The position numbers were made by a program, and so were the translations under genes. Below the pieces are notes generated by a model. That model was not told the origin of the DNA. It searched no databases and worked only from the letters and a program-made list of their open reading frames with translations. 64,000 nt of DNA from Blastococcus sp. HT6-4. Lineage in GTDB: Bacteria > Actinomycetota > Actinomycetes > Mycobacteriales > Geodermatophilaceae. How positions within the stretch are numbered: the first letter of the stretch is position 1; each line of letters starts with the position of its first letter. This document shows positions 35,337-43,874 of this stretch, in pieces. The DNA lies in assembly GCF_039679125.1 (NCBI RefSeq), contig NZ_CP155551.1, positions 2,046,001 through 2,110,000 of the forward strand, given 5' to 3'.

Positions 35337-36877
35337 GCGGTTCGGCCAACCTGGCGCTCCTCCTGGACGCACCGGCGCGCGCGAGGTCCGACGACCCGGC
35401 CGTCCTGGTCGGCAACCGGCCGGTCCGCAGCTGGCAGACGCTGGCCGAGGTAGTCGCCTGTCGCGCCGGGGCGCTGTCGGCGTCCTACGGCATCCGGCCG
35501 GGCGACCGGGTCGCCCTGGTGGCGGGCAACTGCCCGGAGTACGTGGAGCTGCTGTTCGCCATCTGGCACGCCGGCGGCGTCGCGGTTCCGATCAGCAACC
35601 GCCTGCACGCCCGCGAGGTGGCCATCCTCCTCGACGACTGCGCGGCCGGCCTCTGCGTCGCGAGCGAGGACTCGGCCGAGGACCTGGCGCCGCTCCTCCC
35701 GCCCGCCACCCGGCTGCTGATCCTCGGAACGGCCGAGGAGCGCGCCACGACCGGAGCTGCTCCGGTGGAACCGGCCCGCCGCGGCGGGCTGGACGACGCC
35801 TGGATCTTCTACACGTCGGGAACGACCGGCCGCTCGAAGGGCGCACGGCTAAGCCACGGCAACCTGCTGGCCATGAGCGCCGCGTACTACGCCGACGTGG
35901 CGGAGGTCGGGCCGGTGGACAGCTTCCTGCACGTCGCCGCGCTCAGTCATGCGTCCGGGCTGTTCGCGCTGCCCTTCCTGGCTCGTGGAGCAGCGCAGGT
36001 GCTCCCCTCGTCCGGGGGTTTCGACGCCGCCGAGCTACTGGAACTGGTGGGCAGGCACCGGCGCTCGACCTTCTTCGTCCCGCCGGTGCTCCTGCGCCGG
36101 CTCGTCGCGGCCGTGGAGCAGGCGCCGGCGGCTCCCGTCGAGCGCCTGGGCACCGTCCTGGTCGGCGCGGCGCCCGTGCCGGCCGGCGATCTGCGCCGCG
36201 GCATCGCGGTGCTGGGCCCACGGATCTGGAACGGCTACGGCCAGGGCGAGAGCCCCTGCACCATCACGGCCATGTCGGCCGCGGCCACGGCCGCGGCCCT
36301 CGACGACCCGCAGCGGCTGGCCTCCGTCGGCACGCCGCGCTGGGCGACCCGCGTCCGCGTCGTGGACCAAGACGACCGGCAGGTCCCGGTCGGCGAGGTG
36401 GGTGAGGTGGTCGTCGACGGCCCGACGGTCATGGCCGGCTACCTCGGCCGTCCCGAGGCGACCGCGGAGGCCCTCCGCGGCGGATGGCTGCACACCGGCG
36501 ACCTGGGCCGCATGGACGCCGGCGGGTACCTGACGCTGGTCGACCGGGCCAAGGACGTGGTGATCTCCGGTGGGTACAACGTCTATCCCCGTGAGGTCGA
36601 GGACGTGCTCCTGACCGATCCCGCGGTGGCCGACGCCGCGGTCGTGGGCGTTCCGGACCCCGACTGGGGCGAGCGCCTGGTGGCCTTCATCGTCCCAAGC
36701 GAAGGGGGCCGACCGGACCCGCGGGACCTCGACGCCCGCTGCCTGTCGGCGATCGCCCGGCACAAGCGGCCCAAGGAGTACGTCATCGTCGACGCCCTCC
36801 CCCGCAACCCCACCGGCAAGGTGCTCAAGACGGTGCTGCGCCGGCAGGTGCCCGGCGCAGCGGAGACGGGAGCCTGA
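35333..36877 (+). CDS. AMP-forming acyl-CoA ligase 1
   Basis: A 514-aa ANL-superfamily enzyme that activates a carboxylic acid to its CoA thioester via an adenylate. P-loop YTSGTTGRSKGARLSHGN is near residue 162, A5 motif NGYGQGESPCTITA, A7 GGWLHTGDLGRMD, A8 hinge DRAKDVVISGGYNVYPREVED and the catalytic lysine in PRNPTGKVLK. The overlap with both neighbours (ATGA and TGATG) places it in the carboxylase operon, so it probably activates the carboxylated product or its precursor. Confidence 0.88.
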   Translation: MSGSANLALLLDAPARARSDDPAVLVGNRPVRSWQTLAEVVACRAGALSASYGIRPGDRVALVAGNCPEYVELLFAIWHAGGVAVPISNRLHAREVAILLDDCAAGLCVASEDSAEDLAPLLPPATRLLILGTAEERATTGAAPVEPARRGGLDDAWIFYTSGTTGRSKGARLSHGNLLAMSAAYYADVAEVGPVDSFLHVAALSHASGLFALPFLARGAAQVLPSSGGFDAAELLELVGRHRRSTFFVPPVLLRRLVAAVEQAPAAPVERLGTVLVGAAPVPAGDLRRGIAVLGPRIWNGYGQGESPCTITAMSAAATAAALDDPQRLASVGTPRWATRVRVVDQDDRQVPVGEVGEVVVDGPTVMAGYLGRPEATAEALRGGWLHTGDLGRMDAGGYLTLVDRAKDVVISGGYNVYPREVEDVLLTDPAVADAAVVGVPDPDWGERLVAFIVPSEGGRPDPRDLDARCLSAIARHKRPKEYVIVDALPRNPTGKVLKTVLRRQVPGAAETGA

Positions 36878-38334
36878 TGACGACGCACGTCGAGATCCTG
36901 GACACCACCCTGCGAGACGGACAGCAGAGCCTGTGGGGCATGCGGATGCAGGCGGGGATGGCGTTGCCGATCGCCCACCTGCTCGACCAGACGGGGTTCC
37001 GGGTGATCGACTACGCCGGGAGCTCGATGTTCGAGGTGCTCGTCAAGTACTGCCGGGAGAACCCCTGGGAGGGCCTGGACCTCGTCCGCGAGCGGATCCG
37101 GCGCACCCCGATGCGCGGGGGCATGCGCGGGAACGCGGCGGTGTCCTTCGGCGTCACGCCGGACGCGCTGATGGACCTGTGGATGCGCCGGCTCAACGAG
37201 CACGGCGTCCGCTCGTTCTGGATCTACGACGTCCTCTACGGGGTGCACAACTTCGCCCGGCTGGGGCGGGTGGCGAAGGAGTACGGCTCCGAGATCGCCG
37301 GAACGGTCTTCTACACCCTCTCCCCGGTGCACACCGATGAGTACTTCCGGGACAGGACGGCGGAGATGGCTGCCGTTCCTGAGATCGACACAATCCTGTT
37401 CTACGACACGGCGGGCAACCTCGACCCCGACCGGCTGCGCACCCTCGTCCCCGCGATCGTGTCGGCGGCCGACGGCAAGCTGGTCGAGTTCCACTCCAAC
37501 AACCTCATGGGGCTCTCGGGGCTGGCCTACGCGGAGGCCGTGCGGCACGGCATCACCATCCTGCACACGGCGAGCCGACCGATGGCCAACGGCCCGTCGG
37601 TGCCGTCGACGGAGAGCGTCGTGCGCAACCTGGAGATGATGGGGTGCACCCACTCGGTCGACACCGCCCTGCTCCCGCCGGTGGCCGACCACATGCGCGC
37701 CGTCGGCAGAGCGGCCGGCTACCTCGTCGACCAGGTCAGCGAGTACGACCTCTTCAACACGACGCACCAGGTGCCCGGTGGCATGGTGGGCACGCTGAAG
37801 GCCCAGCTGGTGCAGCACAGGATGGACCACCGCCTCGACGAGGTGCTGGAGGAGACGGCCGCGGTGCGCCGCGAGCTGGGCTATCCGGTGATGGCCACGC
37901 CCTTGAGCCAGCTCGTCGGCACCCAGGCGGTGCTGAACATCGTCACCGGCCGGCGCTACGGGCACGTGCCCGACGAGGTGATCGCCTACGCCGCCGGGCA
38001 CTACGGCACACCGCCGGCGCCGATCGACGCCGACGTCCTGGACCGGATCATGGCCGCGCCCCGCGCGGCCCTAGTGACCGACAGCCCGCCGGAGCAGCCG
38101 ACCCTCGAAGAGCTGCAGAAGCGGCACGGAACCACCGACGGGGACGACCTGGTCCTGCGCGCGCTCCTGCCGGAGCCCGCGCTCGCGGCGATGCGCGCCG
38201 CCGGTCCCGTGCAGCGGGACTTCCCGCTGGCCTCGCCGGAGGTCGAGGAGGTGCGCGCCCTGCTCCGGGCGACGGCCACCCCCTACGTGCGCGTGGTGAC
38301 CGAGTCCATGGATCTGGAGCTGCGTCGCTCGTGA
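36877..38334 (+). CDS. OadA/5S-type carboxyltransferase subunit A with altered metal site
   Basis: A 485-aa homologue of the carboxyltransferase subunits of pyruvate carboxylase, oxaloacetate decarboxylase and transcarboxylase 5S. The HMGL-like barrel opens with LDTTLRDGQQSLWGMRM (D9), and the PYC_OADA domain is clear (HQVPGGMVGTLKAQL, VMATPLSQLVGTQAVLNIVTG). By alignment, the carboxylated metal-ligand lysine of the KDM(A/S)G motif is Y176 (LFYDTAG), and the HxH pair is H206 and N208 (EFHSNN). Canonical pyruvate chemistry is therefore doubtful. No biotin domain is fused. Overlaps the ligase stop by one base. Confidence 0.85.
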   Translation: MTTHVEILDTTLRDGQQSLWGMRMQAGMALPIAHLLDQTGFRVIDYAGSSMFEVLVKYCRENPWEGLDLVRERIRRTPMRGGMRGNAAVSFGVTPDALMDLWMRRLNEHGVRSFWIYDVLYGVHNFARLGRVAKEYGSEIAGTVFYTLSPVHTDEYFRDRTAEMAAVPEIDTILFYDTAGNLDPDRLRTLVPAIVSAADGKLVEFHSNNLMGLSGLAYAEAVRHGITILHTASRPMANGPSVPSTESVVRNLEMMGCTHSVDTALLPPVADHMRAVGRAAGYLVDQVSEYDLFNTTHQVPGGMVGTLKAQLVQHRMDHRLDEVLEETAAVRRELGYPVMATPLSQLVGTQAVLNIVTGRRYGHVPDEVIAYAAGHYGTPPAPIDADVLDRIMAAPRAALVTDSPPEQPTLEELQKRHGTTDGDDLVLRALLPEPALAAMRAAGPVQRDFPLASPEVEEVRALLRATATPYVRVVTESMDLELRRS

Positions 38335-39017
38335 CGACCACGGGAGGGCGGCCCTGGGCCGGTGCGGTGCTGTTCGACTGGGACGGCACGCTGGTGGACA
38401 GCAGGCAGGCCCTGCTGGCCGCCTGGCACGACGTCACCTCGCGGGTCCTCGGCCGGGCCTGGCCGGTCGAGGAGGACGACATCGGGGTGGTCCTCAGCCG
38501 CCGCGGAACGGAGGTCTTCCCCTCGCTCAGCGACGACCCCGCGGTCGTCCAGGCGCTCGCCGACGCCTTCACGCCGGCCTACGAACGGCACGCGGCCGAG
38601 GGCGTGCGCCCCTTTCCCGGCGCGGTGGACCTCCTCGAGGAACTGAACGGCCGCGCCGTCGCCGTGGGGGTGGTCACGAGCAAGGCGAGGGCGCGCTACA
38701 CGGCCGACGCCGTACGCGGCCGGATGAACCACCTGATCGCGGCGGCGACCTGCGCCGAGGACGTGATCCGCGGCAAGCCCGACCCTCAGGCGGCGCTGTC
38801 GGTGCTCGAGCAACTGGGCGTTCCCGCGGACCGCGCGGTGATGGTCGGGGACACGGTCGTGGACATCAGGACCGGCCGGGCCGCGGGGATCCGCTCGATC
38901 GGGGTGACCTGGGGATCGACGCCGGCAGGCCCGCTCGTCGAGGCGGGCGCCGACGCCGTCGTCGAGACCTTCGACGAACTCCGCGCCGCGCTGAGCACCG
39001 GTCCGCTCGCCCCCTGA
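38331..39017 (+). CDS. HAD-superfamily phosphatase (Gph-like)
   Basis: A 228-aa HAD hydrolase. Motif I LFDWDGTLVDS is near residue 14, motif II GVVTSKAR, motif III lysine in IRGKPDP, motif IV MVGDTVVDI. The cap resembles phosphoglycolate phosphatase. Its GTG overlaps the carboxyltransferase stop, making it the last gene of the operon. It could remove phosphate from the dikinase product (inference). Its last 150 bp overlap, antisense, the C-terminus of the convergent 577-aa gene. Confidence 0.88.
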   Translation: MTTTGGRPWAGAVLFDWDGTLVDSRQALLAAWHDVTSRVLGRAWPVEEDDIGVVLSRRGTEVFPSLSDDPAVVQALADAFTPAYERHAAEGVRPFPGAVDLLEELNGRAVAVGVVTSKARARYTADAVRGRMNHLIAAATCAEDVIRGKPDPQAALSVLEQLGVPADRAVMVGDTVVDIRTGRAAGIRSIGVTWGSTPAGPLVEAGADAVVETFDELRAALSTGPLAP

Positions 39018-40599
39018 GCCGTTCCCCGCTCGCGCTGCCCACCCGGCCGGCCTCCTTGCGCAGAGCCAGGACGTCCTCGCGCAACAGCCCCGCCCCCTTG
39101 TCCTTGATCACGAGCGAGCGGGCCTGCGTGCGACGGTAGAGCTCGTGCGCGCGAGGGTCATCCGGGTGGTTCTTCACCCAGGCGTCGTCCAGGTAGCGGA
39201 AGCCGTCCTCCAGTGCCGGAACTCGCAGCGCCCGAACTGCCTGGTTGCACTGCTCCTGCGTGAGCTTTCCCTGCGTGGTGGTGTAGAGGGCGGTCTTGGC
39301 CGGCAGGGACGTGCTTCCTCCCCGGATTGGCCCGACCCCGGCGGTCCACTCGTCATCGGTGAGCACCGAGTACGGAATGGTCGACCACATGTCGCCCCGA
39401 GCGCCGGAGAACTTGGCCATGTGGGACTCGCTGCCTTGCTGCGAGCGCAGGGAGATGTAGCCGACCAGCTCGGCGATCAGGTGATTGCCGTACTCGTCGT
39501 TGAACATGGGCTTGAACCGCTGCACCCGGTCCTCGACCGTGTACCAGTCCTCCTGCTCGTAGACGCCGGCGATGTGAGCCAGGTCCTTCGGGACGTTGTA
39601 GTACACCAGCAGACCCGAATCGATCATCTGGTCACGGGACCATCCGGCGACCTCTTTCCACAGGCGCTGAGTGGCGTCGTGGATCGAATCCCGCAAGTGG
39701 TCTAGGTAGTCGGCGAGCTCGGTCGCTGAGCCCATGTGGACCGGGATGTACCCGTCGGACAGGTAATCGGAGGTGTAGAGCCCGACGGCGTACATGTTGT
39801 CGTGGTTGTAGCTCGGCTGGGCCTCGAAGCTGGCCCAGTCGTCCACGATGTTGAAGTGGGTGTCCTTCATGAACACCGTGAGCGTGATGTTGTTCAGCTC
39901 GATGTTCTCGGCCACGCCGTCGAGCCACGGGAGGTCGCTCTCGGCCAGGTCGACGAACTCACGGACGAGCATCTCGCCGCCGGCGACCTTGTACGGGCCG
40001 GAGTTGTGGATGCCCAGCCGGTTCTCGGAGTTCTTCAGGAAGGCGTACTGCGAGAGCGCGGCCAAGCACTGTGCGACCGCGGTGTGCAGCTTGTCCCCGG
40101 GTTTGGTTCCCAGCGCATCGGCCTCGAAGACCTGCACCTGACGTTCAGGCAGCAACTGGGCCGACAGCCCGGCGTCGGTCGGCAGGATGTGGGCGTGGTT
40201 GCGGTGGTAGCTCAGGTTCAGCCGCTGGGTGAAGTCGAGTACGTACATGACGTCGTCGATGGCGTCCGTCGGCTTGAGCATGCCCATGTCCATCAGCATC
40301 TGGCGGCCACCGAGGTAGAACTGCTCGATGATCCCGTTGGTGATGATGTTCGAGGACGTGGTCCGCTCGCGGGCGTGGTCACCGATCTCCTCGGCCGGCA
40401 TCGCCTCCTCGATCTTGCGGAACAGGTCGGGATACCGGTACCAGGCATTGAGGTAGGACAGGGCAATGTAGGGGTTGACGGGGAAGAGTTTCGACTCCTG
40501 CACCGTGCGGGCCGTGCACTGGAAGTAGAAGGCGTCGCTCGCCTTCCGGATCCAGGCGTTCGCCGCGAGCAGGTCGGCGTAGCTGTGCTGGACGGGCAT
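38866..40599 (-). CDS. Unrecognised 577-aa protein, partner of the His-domain protein
   Basis: A soluble, mixed-composition protein with no family I can name and no membrane span. Visible features: a helical N-terminus (SYADLLAANAWIRKASDAFYF), an aromatic- and His-rich middle (LSYHRNHAHILPTDAG, HNSGPYKVAGGEM, NITLTVFMKDTHFNIVDDW) and PYSVLTDDEWTAGVGPIRGG late on. It looks conserved down to about residue 520 (VIKDKGAGLLREDVLALRKEAG). The last 50-60 residues are Arg/Ser-rich, low complexity and antisense to the HAD gene, suggesting that the native stop was lost. Coupled to the upstream His-domain gene (14-bp gap), so probably subunits of one enzyme. Confidence 0.75.
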   Translation of the reverse strand: MPVQHSYADLLAANAWIRKASDAFYFQCTARTVQESKLFPVNPYIALSYLNAWYRYPDLFRKIEEAMPAEEIGDHARERTTSSNIITNGIIEQFYLGGRQMLMDMGMLKPTDAIDDVMYVLDFTQRLNLSYHRNHAHILPTDAGLSAQLLPERQVQVFEADALGTKPGDKLHTAVAQCLAALSQYAFLKNSENRLGIHNSGPYKVAGGEMLVREFVDLAESDLPWLDGVAENIELNNITLTVFMKDTHFNIVDDWASFEAQPSYNHDNMYAVGLYTSDYLSDGYIPVHMGSATELADYLDHLRDSIHDATQRLWKEVAGWSRDQMIDSGLLVYYNVPKDLAHIAGVYEQEDWYTVEDRVQRFKPMFNDEYGNHLIAELVGYISLRSQQGSESHMAKFSGARGDMWSTIPYSVLTDDEWTAGVGPIRGGSTSLPAKTALYTTTQGKLTQEQCNQAVRALRVPALEDGFRYLDDAWVKNHPDDPRAHELYRRTQARSLVIKDKGAGLLREDVLALRKEAGRVGSASGERLRGRADRCSARRGVRRRSRRRRRRPPRRAGLPASIPRSPRSSGSPRPGRS

Positions 40600-40613
40600 C
40601 GTGCACGGTCCTC

Positions 40614-41315
40614 TCAGTCGACCTTGATGATGCGTGGACGGGCGGAGTCGTCCCGCTCTGCATAGGCGTCGGCGGCGGGCTTGGAGTACTCCACGAGGAC
40701 CGTGTCGCCCTCTCGCAGGCCATCGAGGTCGGCAGCCATGAGACACGGGATGTTGTACTCACGGGTGAGAATCCCGAGGTGTGAGCGGATGGTGCCGCCC
40801 ATGCACACCACCCCGGCGAAGCCCTCGAGGATCGGTGCGGTGAGCGTGCCGCCCGAGTCGTCGATCACCGCGATGGTGTTCTCCGGGACGCCCTCGAGGA
40901 GCATCTCCATGACGACGTCGACGGTGCTGATCAGCCGTGCCGTACCGGTGACGTCGCCCTTGGCCTGGAAGACGTTGTCCCCGGTGCCGACGACCAGGCG
41001 CCCCTGCTCGTCGCGGGGCTGCGAGCCCGTGTCGGCGATGGCCGCTTCAGGCTTGTACTTGTCGGGCTCCTCGACCGCCGAGACCTGTGCGGAGGCCTCG
41101 AACCGGTAACCGGTCGCCAGCATGTCGGCCTCGATGCGAACGAAGTCCTCCTGAGTGAGTTCCAGGCTGGGGTCGATCACGGCCTCCTCCCAGGTCTTGC
41201 CGGAGGCGGCCAGCCGTTCGGCCACCAACGTGCGTATCGCGGAGTGGAAGAACTCCACCGTCGGATTCATCGCCTCCCCGCCCCACTTGTCGGGAATGGC
41301 ACCGGCTTCTGTCAT
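40614..41315 (-). CDS. Stand-alone PEP-utilising-enzyme mobile (swivelling His) domain protein
   Basis: A 233-aa protein. The C-terminal ~120 residues are the phosphohistidine swivel domain of PEP synthase/PPDK-type enzymes: IAVIDDSGGTLTAPILEGFAGVV and then GGTIRSHLGILTREYNIPCLM with the expected phospho-accepting histidine at 179, ending in GDTVLVEYS. The N-terminal ~110 residues are helical (FFHSAIRTLVAERLAASGKTW) and unfamiliar. ATG with GAGGAGGGG upstream. No ATP-grasp domain is fused, so it needs the PPDK-like protein or another kinase to be phosphorylated. Confidence 0.8.
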   Translation of the reverse strand: MTEAGAIPDKWGGEAMNPTVEFFHSAIRTLVAERLAASGKTWEEAVIDPSLELTQEDFVRIEADMLATGYRFEASAQVSAVEEPDKYKPEAAIADTGSQPRDEQGRLVVGTGDNVFQAKGDVTGTARLISTVDVVMEMLLEGVPENTIAVIDDSGGTLTAPILEGFAGVVCMGGTIRSHLGILTREYNIPCLMAADLDGLREGDTVLVEYSKPAADAYAERDDSARPRIIKVD

Positions 41316-41355
41316 GGCCCCTCCTCGGGCGAGGTCACGGAGACAGCGACCCCTA

Positions 41356-41367
41356 GACATCGGATGG
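41356..41367. promoter_or_regulatory. Putative operator 2 (GACATC-G-GATG)
   Basis: GACATCGGATGG shares 11 of its first 11 bases with operator 1. It lies 41 bp upstream of the mobile-domain gene on the minus strand, in the 291-bp gap between two divergent operons. Confidence 0.55.
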
Positions 41368-41573
41368 TTCGGTCGCAGCAGGTCAGTGAGCGGTGACTGC
41401 AACGAGTCGCCGGATGCAACTCCCGTACCCATCGCCCGAGGCTGTCCGGGCTGGTACGGCCGCCGTCCATGCCGGAGAATGTAGCGTAAGTCTCAATTCT
41501 GGCCCAGAGCAGCGAGCGACGCACCCGAGCGCTCGACCGCCTTGACGGCCGTTCTCGCTCGGGGGAGTCTGCA

Positions 41574-41586
41574 GACCTCGGATGTC
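41574..41586. promoter_or_regulatory. Putative operator 4 (GACCTC-G-GATGTC)
   Basis: GACCTCGGATGTC differs at one base from the palindrome GACATC-G-GATGTC. It lies 20 bp before the ATG of the FabL-like reductase, at the other end of the gap from operator 2. The rest of the 41,316-41,606 gap shows no gene. Confidence 0.5.
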
Positions 41587-41606
41587 CGGCGGCGACGGAG
41601 GTCGGA

Positions 41607-42344
41607 ATGGCGGTGGTTGTCACCGGCGGGACGAGAGGCATCGGCCTGGAGATCGCCGCCGCGCTGGCCCGGCCGGGTTCCACCGTCGCCGTCGGCTACC
41701 GGCAGGACGCCGCCGTGGCCGACGCCGCCTGCGCCCGGCTGGCCGCCACCGGCGCGTGGCCCGTGGCCGTCGCGATGGATGCGGGCACCGCCGCGGGCGC
41801 GGAGGAATTGGTGGCTGCCGTGCCCGCGGGCGAACCGGTCGACCAGCTGGTGCACTGCGCGGTCGAGGTCGTGGCCGGGTCGGCGCTGGAGAGCGACGGG
41901 GAGCGTTTCGGGCACGCCGTCGCCGTCAACGGACTCGGCCTGCTGCATCTCGTCCGCGCGGCGCTCCCCCGTATGACCCGCGGCGGACTCGTCCTGTACC
42001 TGACCAGCCGCGGGGGTCGCGTGGTGATCCCCGGCTATGCGTCGGTGGGGGTCGGCAAGGCCTTGGGCGAGGCGCTCGTACGGTATCTCGCCGTGGATCT
42101 GGCGCCGCGCGCCGTGCGGGTCAACGCACTGGCGCTCGGGCTGCTCGACACCGCAGCCGTGCGGACGTTCCTGGGGGACCGGACCGACGCGGCCCTGGAG
42201 GCGAGAGCCGCCAGGGCGCCGTCCGGCCGCGGGCTCACGCACGAGGACTACCTGCCGATGGTGTCCTTCCTCGCCTCACCGGCGGCTGCCATGGTCACCG
42301 GACAGGTCGTCGGGGTGTACGGCGGAGCAGATCTACTCGGCTGA
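41607..42344 (+). CDS. Divergent (enoyl-reductase-like) SDR
   Basis: A 245-aa SDR. TGGTRGIGLEIA cofactor loop at residues 6-17, weak NAG position (VHCAVEVVAG), and an unusual active site: Y144 and K151 in YASVGVGKALGEAL, a Y-x6-K spacing as in FabI/FabL enoyl reductases rather than the Y-x3-K of ordinary SDRs. The segment SRGGRVVIPGY precedes it. Probably reduces an enoyl- or conjugated intermediate (inference). First gene of a + operon, with a putative operator just upstream. Confidence 0.8.
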   Translation: MAVVVTGGTRGIGLEIAAALARPGSTVAVGYRQDAAVADAACARLAATGAWPVAVAMDAGTAAGAEELVAAVPAGEPVDQLVHCAVEVVAGSALESDGERFGHAVAVNGLGLLHLVRAALPRMTRGGLVLYLTSRGGRVVIPGYASVGVGKALGEALVRYLAVDLAPRAVRVNALALGLLDTAAVRTFLGDRTDAALEARAARAPSGRGLTHEDYLPMVSFLASPAAAMVTGQVVGVYGGADLLG

Positions 42345-42386
42345 CGAAGCGGCCACGGTCGGACGACATTCGTCGAAGGAGGAGCA

Positions 42387-43874
42387 GTGCAGGTCGGTTC
42401 TCTCATCCGGGCAGCCGCGCGTCGGTACGGCGAGGCGCCCTGTCTCACGGCGGACGGACGCACCGTCTCCTTCGCCGAGTTCGACCGGGCCACCGACCGG
42501 GTCGGTAACGCCCTGCTCGCAGGTGGGATGTCCCCCGGGGACCGGGTGGGCGTGCTGCTGCCGAACGGCATCGAGGGCCTGGTCGTCTACTACGGGCTGG
42601 CCAAGGCCGGGCTGGTGCGGGTGCCGCTCAACCACCGTGAGACGCCCGCGGAGTGGACCTACAAGCTCCAGGACTCGGGATCGCGGGGCCTGGTCCACAG
42701 CGGCACCGAGATCGACGGGCCGGACCTGGTGCAGTCGTGGGATCCGGCCTGGCTGGAACGGACGGCCTGGTCCGGTCCCGCAGAACCGTGTGATGTTCCC
42801 AGGAACGTCGAGGCCCCGTATCGCCTGGGCTACACGGGGGGCACCACGGGCAAGCCCAAGGGTGCGGTCCTCACGATGCGCAGCGAGCACGCGGAGCTCG
42901 CCCACTTCCTGGTCGACCTGCTCCCCGGCGTCGGCCCTGGTGACGTCATGCTGCATGCCGCACCCGTGATCCACGCCAGTGGTGCCTTCTTCCTCCCACA
43001 CCTGGTCCGGGGCGCGCACAACGTCGTGATGACCGCCTGGGATCCCTCCACCTACCTGGAGGAGTTGCAGCGGACGGGCGCGACCGCGTCGTTCCTGGTG
43101 CCGACGATGATCGCGATGGCGATCGACGAGCCGGGCGCCGAAGCCCTGCACGTTCCGCGGCTCCGCCGCCTCTGCTGGGGAGCCTCACCCATGTCGCCGT
43201 CGGTGAGCGATCGAGCCCAGCAGGTCTTCGGGCAGGTCCTCGCCCAGACCTACGGGCAGGCGGAGGCGCCCATGGCCATCACCGTCCTCCAGCCGGACGA
43301 GCACGACCGGATCGGCTCGGCCGGTCGGCCCTACACCCTTGTGGAGGTCCAGGTCGTCGACGAGGACGACCGGGAGGTTTCGGTCGGCGAGTCCGGCGAG
43401 GTGGTCACCCGCGGCCAGCACGTGATGAGCGGGTACTGGAACCGCCCGGATGTCAGCGCGCAGACGCTCCGAGGCGGCTGGCTGCACACGGGCGACATCG
43501 GCCGCATGGACGACGAGGGCTTCCTCTACCTGGTCGATCGGCGCAACGACGTCATCATCACCGGGGGTTCCAACGTGTACCCCCGTGAGATCGAGGACGC
43601 GCTGACCGGCCATCCGGCCGTCCGCGAGGCAGCGGTCGTGGGGCTGCCCTCGGAGCGCTGGGGCGAGGTGGTGCACGCCGTGGTGGCCCTGCGGCCCGGG
43701 GAACAGGCGTCCACGGAAGACCTGCTGGCCTTCGCCGCCGGCCAATTGGCCGGGTACAAGCGGCCCCGGAGTCTGGCGGTCTGGGACGCCCTGCCGAAGA
43801 GCCCTGCCAACAAGATCCTCCGGCGAGAGGTCCGCGACGCCGAACGAGCGCGGCTGCACCAGGATGAGGCATGA
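42387..43874 (+). CDS. AMP-forming acyl-CoA ligase 2
   Basis: A 495-aa ANL enzyme, a diverged paralogue of the ligase in the carboxylase operon. P-loop YTGGTTGKPKGAVLTMRS is near residue 149, A5 QTYGQAEAPMAITV, A7 GGWLHTGDIGRMDDEG, hinge DRRNDVIITGGSNVYPREIED and the C-terminal lysine in PKSPANKILRRE (Ala-Asn instead of Thr-Gly before the lysine). GTG start behind AAGGAGGAG. An inverted repeat GACGA-CAT-TCGTC sits 11 bp upstream of the ribosome site. Its stop overlaps the phosphatase ATG. Confidence 0.87.
   Translation: MQVGSLIRAAARRYGEAPCLTADGRTVSFAEFDRATDRVGNALLAGGMSPGDRVGVLLPNGIEGLVVYYGLAKAGLVRVPLNHRETPAEWTYKLQDSGSRGLVHSGTEIDGPDLVQSWDPAWLERTAWSGPAEPCDVPRNVEAPYRLGYTGGTTGKPKGAVLTMRSEHAELAHFLVDLLPGVGPGDVMLHAAPVIHASGAFFLPHLVRGAHNVVMTAWDPSTYLEELQRTGATASFLVPTMIAMAIDEPGAEALHVPRLRRLCWGASPMSPSVSDRAQQVFGQVLAQTYGQAEAPMAITVLQPDEHDRIGSAGRPYTLVEVQVVDEDDREVSVGESGEVVTRGQHVMSGYWNRPDVSAQTLRGGWLHTGDIGRMDDEGFLYLVDRRNDVIITGGSNVYPREIEDALTGHPAVREAAVVGLPSERWGEVVHAVVALRPGEQASTEDLLAFAAGQLAGYKRPRSLAVWDALPKSPANKILRREVRDAERARLHQDEA

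Noticed and set aside
33225..35372. 715-codon minus strand open frame
   Set aside because: Antisense to the biotin carrier and biotin carboxylase; composition is that of a shadow frame.
36877..38334. Annotation as HMG-CoA lyase, isopropylmalate synthase or DmpG-type aldolase
   Set aside because: The C-terminal PYC_OADA domain and the DTTLRDGQQSL opening fit the OadA/5S carboxyltransferase group better.
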